Source: Pleurotus djamor
Lineage: Eukaryota; Basidiomycota; Agaricomycetes; Agaricales; Pleurotaceae
Direction: 5' to 3'
Assembly (NCBI GenBank): GCA_029747585.1
Contig: JAPEVF010001171.1
Location: 1-12,979, forward strand
DNA length: 12,979 nt
In this document: positions 1-8,039 of the stretch, piece by piece
Numbering within the stretch: position 1 is the stretch's first letter
Layout of the letters: every line of letters begins with the position of its first letter
Made by a program: the position numbers and the translations under genes
The notes under the pieces: generated by a model
Told to the model about the DNA's origin: nothing
Seen by the model: only the letters and a program-made list of their open reading frames with translations
Database searches by the model: none

Positions 1-2790
1 CGTTTCCGTTGACTAAATATAAAGTGACGGAGGTGTCCCCTGAAACTCCTTTACTCCTTTCACGTGGATCATGAGGTGCGACTTCGATTGGCATCCGTTA
101 TGTCTAGCCTTTTCGCATCGCATCATCTTAAGCATGGGATGAGGTAGATAAGCTTATACTCTAATGGTTCTGTCTGAGCGTGGGTAGCTCGGTTTTTGTT
201 GATCAACAACGTTGCCATTGGTGGGATGAGAAGCAAATTATGAATTGCCAGGGGCTCGGAGGCAAATGCTCCTCGAAGCCTAGCGACCGCATTGGTGCGC
301 TGCTCATCTAGTACGAACCAAGCTCACAGAAGCGACATCCAATCAATCACACTCAGTGGCGACAGTGGCGATTCCATGGCCTGCGATTCGACGAGGCTAT
401 GAACCAAGACTGTCCAGTTTCGCATGTCGGTGAATTTACTCGCCCTTGATCATGATCAGAGCGAGAAGATGGAAAAGCGTTTCTTTTCTTTTCAGGCTGC
501 AACTGTCATCGTTGACGAGATATCCCCGACGTAGCTGTCGCCAATGAGAACGTTCATTAGGTAGCAATGCGGTACCTTCCCCCGTCCTCCGTCGATTTCA
601 TGCAGGTGAACGTGTGCAATTCAATGATGGCAGGCTTCATCGTTCCAATCGATCAAAAGTCTCTGGGGAATAGTGCGAGAAAGCTTTACTCAAACTTCTT
701 GGGGAGGTCGGGATCTTTTCTGAGTGTCCGCGGAGAAGGCAAGGAATCTCCTATAAGCGGCGGGCCAAGTCGATGTCGATTATATGTATTGTCCCTCTTC
801 CCTAGTGTATGTTCGACGGTTTTCTCTTCCTAAACTAACATCCGAGCGGCGAAAGATAACACGCGAAAGTAATGAGGTGCTCTGGCCGGCGTCAGTATGC
901 GTCGGTATCGTCATGCCCATGGAAGCTGTGACGTTGTCGACATTCCATCTACAAAGATGTATACTTGCTCAAGAGCCCGCACTTAGGGCCATACCTATAC
1001 CAAACGGCGAGTGGAAGGTTCGACCCTTCAATAAGCCAGGATTGTCTTCCCGTCAACTGAATTAAGTGCTCAATGAGATGCATCATTCAGCTCTCCAGCT
1101 CTTGTAAAGCTTGACGCGTGACGGAGCATGCGTGTTGCTGTAATCTTCGTTGCGGTCTCGAATGATCTACCAAGCGCATGCCCTATCGCCCTACCGCCAG
1201 GTCTTCTGAAGTTCTGCTACGGAACCCTCCCAAAAGTCAAACTTTCTAAGCAAGCATGTAGAGGCCCTGTGTCGCGAGCGCTACTCAGCTACATAAGATA
1301 CAGAACGTCCAGAGAACCATCTTCGGCAACGCTAAGAACGGCGAGGAGGCCCCTCTCTCAGTTCCAGGGGTGGAGGCTGAGGAAGGTATGCTCGAGGTTG
1401 CGGTTGGTTTATTGGGCATCGGTAGGCACATGCGTAGTATTATTAGAGACTTTCACTACTGCGAGGTGACTAGTGAAGTCCCTCCTATATCACACCCTCG
1501 CTAACGCCATCATCCGGTTCCCTAAACCTTGTATTCGAGGCCTTCTGACTGCACTGGCCATGCTACCTTAGCAAGTCAGCGCGGAGCATTCGGTGAGTTG
1601 AATATGGAATACGGAGCTGTGATACTTAATGAATACTATGGAGTTTAAGGTGCCCAGTCGAACAAAACAAGTAAGCTGAACCCACCTTTCACTTATCATC
1701 CCTCGGGACGATGTAGGAATGCTAAGAACACGATACGATCGTGTCCATACCGCCAAGTCGCCGCCAAGGGAGAAGCACGGATACGAGACTTCATCGAGTA
1801 AGCTGAGCTCGTAGAGATTCGGAGGGACACCCCGCACCCACCCCATGCTCGTCCTCGCTATCCGGATATGGGGAACTTTGGAGTCGCAGCTAAGTAAGGA
1901 TGGATAAGCAGCGATGCACTAACCCGCGTGTCTATGCAGTCTGGACCAGTAATAGCTCTACGTAGAGAAGCAAGCAAGGAATCTCTTGGCAGCATCGCAA
2001 ATTGAAGACTACGAAGTGCTCGGGGTTCTTTTAATCCATGTACGGTAGTGAAAACTCCTTTATTGACCTCCACAGTGACCTTTACATACACGTACACTTC
2101 GCGTCAACGCTCAGATTCTCGCTTCTTTTGCTCCTTCTAGTTGGACCGGGGTCAAGGTTTCATTCTGGCACTAGAGCCACTCCTAATCGCAAGAGCATGG
2201 CGAGGTACGTGCCAAGACTACGCTCAAAGAAGCTCTGTTCATTGAGAGGTTCAGAGAAGACTCAGAGAAGACGAGTCTTGTCGATTGATACCCGTTAGGC
2301 TTGAACCTGGAGGATAGGGGTAGTCAGATAGGGGTACTAGGAAACACCTCCAGGCTCCGAAGCGTAAAGGTGCCTGCGATCGCACCATGAACTTGTACAG
2401 AGTTACTACGCCGTTTCATATCGTAGTTAACGTGAAGCTACGACATCATCCGAGTGCCGCAGTCCGCAACACGAGCACCATAATGCAACTCAGCCACAAC
2501 TCAGCACGGGTCCATTGAAGGCTAACAACGAACTCACCACGAACGTGAGTAGGGACGCACTCCGTAGTCGTAGTATACTGATTTAATCAAACCTCGATCG
2601 GGGGACATAGAGCACGTCCATATGTGTGTATGTCATTCAAAGTCGGATATGTTTATAACCTACGAGATACAGGAAAGTTAGATACAGATATGTCCCCTCG
2701 ATTCCCCTCACTTCCCTCCACGGACCACCACCTGAGCTATCCGTCATGCGTGACCCATGGGCCTCCCTCCCATGTATAGTATATACTACC
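1..2790. other. No supported gene; likely intergenic or decayed DNA
   Basis: I see no gene here that I can defend. Open frames on both strands are short and their compositions do not resemble a known family. The best are two neighbouring minus-strand frames: 1568-1846, which starts with ATG and reads about 92 residues, and 1858-2097, about 79 residues with no ATG at its first codon. Neither was recognised. They could be exons of a minus-strand gene or chance. I saw no reverse-transcriptase, integrase or helicase motif and no long terminal repeat. Confidence 0.5.
2251..2272. repeat. 11-bp tandem duplication
   Basis: TCAGAGAAGAC occurs twice back to back (2251-2261 and 2262-2272). About 40 bases downstream the 10-mer GATAGGGGTA also occurs twice (2313-2322 and 2327-2336). 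These look like small slippage duplications in non-coding DNA. No function is proposed. Confidence 0.8.
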
Positions 2791-2806
2791 GTGTCCACGA
2801 GGGAAT

Positions 2807-3457
2807 CTAGACAAGCGTGTCATCCAAATGCAATCCAATCTCAGTCGGCCCTATCATCACTTCCACTTCCTCCAACGATACTTGCGCAGCCCGAGACCGA
2901 TCCCACGGTTCGGGAACGCGTTTCCCTTCCTGAAGTGAACGAGATTGGTCGCTGAGAATGGGGAGTGAGGAGTTCAGGTGCTCGAGAAAGACATCCCCAT
3001 ATGTCAGTATGGATGGATGGGGTATTACTCGTCTACTCCAAGTCTCCAGAGCATCTGCTCTGTGTGTAGTAACTGAAAGCCTATGGAGAATCGCGATTTG
3101 GTCATTTGATAGGATGATGTAGGTCGGTCTGAAAAAGGAAGGTAGCGCGGAGAGGCTAGAGATAGAATTGAGAAGAAACGAAGGAAACAAGGGTAGAGAC
3201 AACTGGGGTCCAAACGCTCACGTTGACCAGTTGACGTTGACGTTGGGGTCGAGGGATAACCACTGACCATGAGACCTGGGCTTATTTACTCACCCACTCA
3301 CGAGTAGGTGATCCAGATATCCTACCCTGATCAGCGATGGGACACTCACGATTGAATTTGAGCTTCCGCTGCGATTCGGTGATTCGGTGTCGTAAGCCAA
3401 AGTCGGTTGACAACGATTACGCGTGCGGCGTGGGGGGGATTTTCGATTGAAGGTCAT
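2807..3457 (-). CDS. Candidate three-exon gene, unknown protein (~162 aa)
   Basis: This model is assembled by hand from splice signals on the minus strand. Exon 1 runs 3457 to 3350, starts with ATG (context CACATGACC) and encodes 36 codons beginning MTFNRKSPPRRTR. Intron 1 (3349-3281, 69 nt) has a GTGAGT donor and an ATAAG acceptor. Exon 2 (3280-3222) reads through GQWLSLDPNVNVNW. Intron 2 (3221-3129, 93 nt) has a GTGAGC donor and a TTTTTCAG acceptor. Exon 3 (3128-2807) is one open frame of about 107 codons, includes VIPHPSILTYGDVFLEHLN, and ends in TAG. Phases agree at both junctions (0 and 2). The N-terminus is basic and could be a localisation signal; the C-terminus is acidic. I do not recognise the family. 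A minus-strand open stretch further upstream (3700-3456) may be leader or an extra 5' exon. Alternatives are different acceptors or a longer 5' end. Confidence 0.4.
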
Positions 3458-3476
3458 GTGGCCAATTGTTGATAGA

Positions 3477-3495
3477 GTATTGGGTATTGGGTATT
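3477..3495. repeat. Heptamer repeat GGGTATT
   Basis: GTATT is followed by two perfect GGGTATT units, just upstream of the candidate minus-strand start codon at 3457. It is a simple-sequence repeat in probable leader or promoter DNA. Confidence 0.75.
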
Positions 3496-3720
3496 AGAAA
3501 ACATAAAGTATGGAATGTTCTGTGTTGATGGGAATACTCTAGGTTCGATGATGTATTTGTTCAATTGGGTGTCAGGTGACGATGACGATAGGATTATGAG
3601 AGGTAGGGTTCGAGGTAGGAACTTGGAAGTGGGCGCGATAGTAGGCGAACGATCGTAGCGCGTACGAAAAGCTGCGATGTCAGGAACAATGAAGTGGAGC
3701 TTGAAGCAGAGGTAAAACNT

Positions 3721-3763
3721 GGAGATGGAGATGGAGATGGCAGAGCAGGAGCAGGAGCAGGAG
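3721..3763. repeat. Compound hexamer microsatellite (GGAGAT)n / (GAGCAG)n
   Basis: Three perfect GGAGAT units at 3721-3738 run into about three and a half GAGCAG-type units (3741-3763). An ambiguous base lies directly beside it at 3719. Read on the minus strand, the tract would encode alternating Pro-Ala then Pro-Ser. If it is coding, its length in hexamers keeps the frame, but the ambiguous base may hide an indel. Confidence 0.85.
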
Positions 3764-4581
3764 AAGGACGCAGTAGTACTTTAGCGAGCGTTTCGGTAGG
3801 ATTACGCAGGTGGGTTTGGACACCTAGGCAAGGGGTAGGTTGGTTGAACATCGGAGGACCCGAGCACGTCGGGTAACCGGTAACAATGTAAGACACACGA
3901 CTCCTTTGGGTGTCGGGTTATTTTTGTCGTAGGATCGGTAGTCGTTGTTTATGAGTGATGCGTGATGTGTAAAAAACAGAGAGAAGAGGTATGACGTCGG
4001 GAGATAACATGTTGCACGAGTATGAGAAGAGAAGGCGTTGCCAGAGTGCAAATTTGTTTCTACCGCCTGTAAGGCGATCCATAGGAACGTCCTACGCATG
4101 CGCAGGAAGCTATGGGCCCAAGGGGACCATTCGCTAAGACCTAAAGCAGGGAAAAGTCAGAAAAAGCAAGGAAATTATGTTTCGAACCTACTATCACTTG
4201 TTTCGCGGCCGAGATGTTAGGGTCGGTCGGTCGTAAGCCATGCCTCAAGACACATGTCTTTGGGGTGGATTACATTGTTGGCAATGAACCTCCCAGGCAA
4301 AGCCTCGAGATAATGTTGTCCCGGGAGCACATGTGGCTGAAGCGATGCAAACAGGGGTCCAGCTTCGAATCGAGTCTTCGTGTATGTCCATGTCGTATAT
4401 ATAACTGATAGTCGCGCGACAAGGCTGGCCACGCATTGCATACCTGGAATTACATCGAGAAAAGGGCAAAGTCGTGTCCGACGTCCGAGGGTCCCGACGC
4501 CGCGGGTAGTTTGTCCATCTAGGCCAAGATCATGTTAAAGTTACAGTCGGGAAGACAAAGCATTAACTCGGTCAGCTTCTG

Positions 4582-4604
4582 GCCTGGCGCTCGGTGTGCC
4601 AGGC
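4582..4604. other. Perfect 7-bp inverted repeat (hairpin)
   Basis: GCCTGGC (4582-4588) and GCCAGGC (4598-4604) are perfect complements with a 9-nt spacer. It lies about 400 bases upstream of the TATA-like box of the gene at 5131. It could be a dyad protein-binding site or a small structure, or it could be chance. Confidence 0.5.
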
Positions 4605-4980
4605 AAAGTTGGGGGTCGGGAGGCAAAAGGACAATTTAACATTAGAACCTATGAAACGACTAAGATTAGTATATTGTGTCGCCGACCGGCGATGAGATAT
4701 GGATACAGTGCCACGGGTAGCGAGCGCTAGCGGTGCAGACGGGGCCACGAGCGTTGAGAGGTTTTGGCTGCGAAAAAGGAAGGCTGTGATAGCGCGTGGC
4801 ATGAACGAACTCAGCTTGGATCTCGGGGAGCAACAACGAACGCGAGGGGAACCGAATCGGGCAGGCCAGGCAAACCAGCGCCAAACAATGGGCCAAACAA
4901 AGAAACAAAGAGAGACAAACAAAGGGGTCAATCAAGAACCTTTTGATTGCCCGAAATCCATTTCCCAATATTTCGCTACC

Positions 4981-4987
4981 TTTAAAT
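4981..4987 (+). promoter_or_regulatory. TATA-like box for the gene at 5131
   Basis: TTTAAAT lies 144-150 bases upstream of the preferred start codon. A pyrimidine-rich run follows, which is typical of transcription start regions in filamentous fungi. A CCAATA motif lies about 15-20 bases upstream. The role is inferred from position and composition only. Confidence 0.4.
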
Positions 4988-5002
4988 CCTTCCACTTTCA
5001 CC

Positions 5003-5023
5003 ATGCTCATCCTCTCCTGCTAA
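5003..5023 (+). promoter_or_regulatory. Upstream ORF in the probable 5' leader (MLILSC, stop)
   Basis: An ATG in a good context (CACCATGC) begins six sense codons followed by TAA. It lies downstream of the TATA-like box and 107 bases before the main start at 5131. If transcription begins between 4987 and 5003, ribosomes would meet this start first, so it could lower or condition translation of the main protein. This is inference; the transcript start is not known. Confidence 0.35.
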
Positions 5024-5130
5024 CAAGCAAACGGTCCTCTTCTGGGCTATTTGCATCCTTCCTCGTCGTCGCGCACGTCCTCCACACTACTCTCGTCGTC
5101 GTCAACAACNGNCCNCCACCACACTCCCNA

Positions 5131-6042
5131 ATGTCGCCAAGACCCATTCTTAAACGCTTCCCTTCCTCCAATACNCATCATGATCACCACGCAGTCCACT
5201 TCCCGCCGTCGCCCTCGTTGACGAGAACGTTCGAGGCACACTGCCCGTCGACGTACGACCGCTCTCCCATCGTCGTCCTCCCCAACTCCTGCGCTCTCCC
5301 AGAACGCGGCTGCCCAGGTCGCACATATGCACCCGTAGACGGCCCATCACATCGGAGTCACCACCGCAACCCAAGCTCTTCATCATCGTCGACGACGACG
5401 ACCACACGCTCTTCCTCGTCGTCCGCGTCGGCCTACGCACCAAAAGACCTTCATCCCCGAGCCTTCTCACGCCAGTATGACCTCCGTGACAGGGATAGTT
5501 GCAGTAGTAGTACGCCCATGGGCCCGTTTTCCGTTCCTCCTCCTCTAATCCCCGACCTCTCTTCTGAATCAGAAGAAAGCGATGGCTTTGCGAGCCCCGC
5601 GCCAGAACCGAATCTCTACACTCCGTCGACCCCCCGCTCATCGCGCAGCACAGTGAGCAAGCATCCTTCACATTCAACGACGTACGACCTCTACGCTCCG
5701 AATGTCCCGTCAATATCACCGTCTGCTGCTTTCCCAACGTCGCATATCTACACCGCTCCCCCTGCACCATCACATTCTTCCCATGGACCATCACATACAT
5801 ATCATCACCCCCCGGAAGACGTGCAGATGCAGAAGGCTCGCCGTCGTCGCGACCGGGAACGCAAGAGGGAGCGCTCAAGAGAAAGAGATCGCATCCGGGA
5901 TGTTCTTGTCGAAGACGATGAATACGACGCCGACCTCTGTTCCACACCGAAAGTCCGCTCCTCGTCATGCTACAAAACACTCTCCAGCGCATTCTCGAGT
6001 CTCAGTATAGAGGCCGATGGAGGATGCTTGGACGGCTTCTAA
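5131..6042 (+). CDS. Ser/Pro/His-rich conserved basidiomycete protein of unknown function (303 aa)
   Basis: A single intronless frame of 303 codons ends in TAA. It begins MSPRPILKRFPSS, then has a His-rich patch and HAVHFPPSPSLTRTF-like sequence (residues about 15-35), a block SPIVVLPNSCALPERGCPG (about 45-63), a homopolymeric Ser/Thr tract (82-98) encoded by TCG/ACG-type triplets, a block PPLIPDLSSESEESDGF (about 137-153), a highly basic Arg/Glu/Asp tract (about 235-257) and a C-terminal YKTLSS segment. From memory, not checked, several of these blocks recur in proteins across Agaricomycetes, often auto-named proteophosphoglycan. There is no signal peptide, membrane segment or catalytic motif. 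The protein is probably largely disordered, and the basic tract could be a nuclear localisation or RNA-binding segment. The frame is open back to ATG 4699, but I chose 5131 because the upstream part looks like promoter and leader and the recalled relatives begin at this motif. Ambiguous bases lie just upstream of the start and at codon 15. Confidence 0.8.
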   Translation: MSPRPILKRFPSSNXHHDHHAVHFPPSPSLTRTFEAHCPSTYDRSPIVVLPNSCALPERGCPGRTYAPVDGPSHRSHHRNPSSSSSSTTTTTRSSSSSASAYAPKDLHPRAFSRQYDLRDRDSCSSSTPMGPFSVPPPLIPDLSSESEESDGFASPAPEPNLYTPSTPRSSRSTVSKHPSHSTTYDLYAPNVPSISPSAAFPTSHIYTAPPAPSHSSHGPSHTYHHPPEDVQMQKARRRRDRERKRERSRERDRIRDVLVEDDEYDADLCSTPKVRSSSCYKTLSSAFSSLSIEADGGCLDGF

Positions 6043-6890
6043 GCGGGATCCCCGTTCCCCCGACTGTTTACGATTCCCAAACCTAGACGATTTGCCTTCC
6101 TGTGACATGACTCTGGATAGCGTACTATACTCGTCCTTGACTGCCCCCCTTCCTGCCAAAGACTTTTCGTATGCCCTGCCGTCCTGCGCTGGCACTTCCT
6201 GTCTCGTCCTTGCTCGCTTCCGCTACTTCCACCTCTCTAATCAGTCGACCCTTGCAATGTTCGCCATGTTCTGCCTTTACGCTATCCTGTTATCACTCTC
6301 CTCCCATCCGCTCCGTCCCCCTTGTACGACACCTTCACGCCCTCCCATATTCTCACAAACTCTTTTCTTATCTTATTACTTTACTTGTTCTTCTTTGTAC
6401 AAGAAAACGGCTTGAACGGACAACAACCCTCTTCTTCCTTCACCCTTGCTCCCCCTTCCCCCTTTCCTCCCCGTATACATTCCTCCGATTTCTTGTCGAC
6501 GCGGGTTCGCATTGATGTTTGCTTTCTTGTCTCTCTTTATTTCCATCATTCCGTTGAGTATGGCGCCGCCGCCACCGCTTATTGGGATGTATGGTGTTTA
6601 TCCTTTTTCTACTTATTTATCGATTATCGACTATGCAGTCAATTTCCTTCACGGCACCCTCATACATTCATAACCTACCACTAGCATTCTCTCTCCTTCA
6701 TCACGAATCACGCCCACGACTATCCTCTCTCTCCCGCTCTCCGTCTCTCCGACTGTCTCGCTCACAATTGTAATACCACTACTACATGAACCATAACATT
6801 TTTACCATTACCTCATTACATACTATTTTTCTTGCTCTGTTTTTTCTGTTTTTTTTTTTGNCAATCACAACGTTATAGAGTGTTTTTCAA
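6043..6890. other. Pyrimidine-rich 3' / intergenic tract
   Basis: After the stop at 6042 the plus strand is very rich in C and T up to about 6860, with many CTCTC, TTCCTC and poly-T runs and an ambiguous base at 6861 after a T run. The overlapping open frames here have low-complexity Leu/Ser/Pro composition and look like by-products of the base bias. One short ATG frame (6560-6673, 37 codons, beginning MAPPPPLIGMYGVY) is less repetitive but unsupported. The region probably contains the 3' untranslated part of the upstream gene and intergenic DNA. Confidence 0.5.
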
Positions 6891-7103
6891 AATGTTTCGA
6901 TGCGTGCGCGAATGTGCGGAGTCCCTCAAATCTTGCATCTTCTCTCCTGGTAAACCTTCATTCCCTCCGGTTCTCACTCTAGTGACAACACACAACATTC
7001 TGGTGATTGCGCCGAACCTGGATCCCTGGATTGCGAACGTTTGAACTCGTGGTTTGTGGGTGAGTGCATGATGCTCCCGAACATGAGGAAATCAACATTG
7101 GAA

Positions 7104-7122
7104 CAATCAATCAATCAATCAG
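7104..7122. repeat. Tetranucleotide repeat (CAAT)n
   Basis: Four and a half CAAT units, a short microsatellite in a stretch (6891-7487) where I see no gene. Confidence 0.8.
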
Positions 7123-7187
7123 ACAGTTTCAACGATCAATTTGGAAGAAAGAAGAAAAACGTGGGATATGTGCTACCAACCAACTCC

Positions 7188-7227
7188 AAGCTCCATATGC
7201 ATGCAACTGCAACATGGAATGGAGCTT
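7188..7227. other. 9-bp inverted repeat with 22-nt spacer
   Basis: AAGCTCCAT (7188-7196) and ATGGAGCTT (7219-7227) are perfect complements. The spacer contains ATGCATGC. The right arm ends one base before the first of three copies of a 10-bp palindrome (7229). Possible regulatory dyad, otherwise chance. Confidence 0.4.
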
Positions 7228-7487
7228 TGCCTCGAGGCTGAACGGGAGCTAAGCGCTGAATCTTGCCTTCATTCCGCCCGATGCACAGACTCGGCCGGAT
7301 TGAAACCTGTGGTTCATCGTGTTTTCTGTAGAGGATTCCCTTACCCTTCTCAAGACTTTCTCTACCCTTGTAAAGAGTCAAGCTTCGAGCTCCAAGACTA
7401 AGGATAGTACGTACGGCCACGACACTCGCGAATTTGGGGCGGCGTTGACACGTTTATGGCACCCGTGGCGGGTTGCTATCGAATGGT

Positions 7488-7873
7488 ATGCGAGGAGGGA
7501 CCTTGCTACTTGGAGGTAAGTCATTCGACCATATTTCGACGCGACTTAGGCTAATGCTAGTTCAGTGATTAACCGTTCGGGCACAGGCTCGTGGTATATC
7601 GGGGCACCCCTCGATATTCGATTCGACGATATCTTATTTACGATAGAGTACGCAAACGCAACGATCGAATGGGTGAGCGCAGTCTTCGCGATCATATGTT
7701 TTTTGTTCTCTTTTCCATCCGGACTAACGACCCTGGAATAGATTCGAAGCCTATCCCCTCCCCAGCACGACTTGCATCAGCCCGTCNAAAAAATTGCGAA
7801 GACGCGACGCGACAAGCAAGGTACTAGCCTCGAGGCTCAGGCCCCAATTAAACGCGTTATTATTCTCTCTTGA
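7488..7873 (+). CDS. Candidate three-exon small gene, unknown product (~81 aa)
   Basis: The segments are inferred from splice motifs. A short first exon (7488-7515) starts at ATG and reads MRGGTLLLG. It has a GTAAGT donor at 7516 and joins in phase 1 to 7587 after a CACAG acceptor (71-nt intron with a GGCTAAT candidate branch). Exon 2 (7587-7672) reads GSWYIGAPLDIRFDDILF, followed by TIEYANATIEW. Intron 2 (7673-7741, 69 nt) has a GTGAGC donor, an ACTAAC branch and an ATAG acceptor. Exon 3 (7742-7870) continues in phase 0 to TGA at 7871. Exon 2 and intron 2 are the best-supported parts. Exon 1 is weaker, because an acceptor at 7560 with a different upstream frame also fits, and exon 3 holds an ambiguous base (7787). 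NAT is a potential N-glycosylation site. Family not recognised. The gene might continue into the segments at 8040-10142. Confidence 0.35.
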
Positions 7874-7884
7874 CTGGACTCCGA

Positions 7885-7910
7885 TTTTCTTTCAAGGTTT
7901 TCTTTCAAGG
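7885..7910. repeat. 13-bp perfect tandem duplication
   Basis: TTTTCTTTCAAGG occurs twice in direct succession (7885-7897, 7898-7910), and a partial third copy, TTCAAGG, follows at 7919. It lies just after the stop at 7871 of the candidate small gene and just before the third GCCTCGAGGC palindrome. Confidence 0.85.
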
Positions 7911-8039
7911 CCTCAGCTTCAAGGATTGCCTCGAGGCGACTCAAGCACCATTCGCATCCAATCGTCTGTTATCGGGGAATTTAGCTAAGGTACCACCCAC
8001 ACCCACGCATATAACGGTCTAAAGCTTCTTTTCTGATAG

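Larger units (their letters stand above)
3458..4980. other. Intergenic / divergent upstream region
   Basis: This stretch lies between a candidate minus-strand gene (start 3457) and a plus-strand gene (start 5131), so it may carry divergent promoters. The minus strand is pyrimidine-rich around 3900-4030, as expected for a fungal leader or core promoter. On the minus strand one frame is open with ATG at 3846 through the microsatellite, and a second frame is open from about 3700 to 3456. They are in different phases and meet near the ambiguous base at 3719. The plus-strand part at 4860-4930 is rich in A and in AACAAAG-like words. I support no gene here. Confidence 0.45.
7229..7937. repeat. Three copies of the palindrome GCCTCGAGGC
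   Basis: The self-complementary 10-mer GCCTCGAGGC occurs exactly at 7229-7238, 7827-7836 and 7928-7937. The last two are 101 bases apart. I did not see the full 10-mer elsewhere in the window; partial matches with the CCTCGAG core occur, for example near 4302. Palindromes of this kind can be sites for dimeric transcription factors, but no factor can be named from the sequence. Confidence 0.75.

Noticed and set aside
4572..5010. Two minus-strand open frames of about 115 codons
   Set aside because: They overlap the promoter and leader of the plus-strand gene, have Leu/Cys/Ser-rich low-quality composition and lack any motif.
4699..5130. In-frame upstream extension of the gene at 5131 (ATG at 4699, 447 codons in total)
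   Set aside because: The extension has no protein-like composition, contains the TATA-like box and the pyrimidine-rich leader, and the recalled relatives start at MSPRPILKR.
5150..5992. 280-codon open frame on the minus strand
   Set aside because: It lies opposite the conserved plus-strand gene and arises from its biased codon use; no family features.
6171..6684. Overlapping plus-strand open frames of 75-132 codons
   Set aside because: All plus-strand frames are open because the strand is almost all pyrimidines; the products are low-complexity Leu/Ser/Pro.
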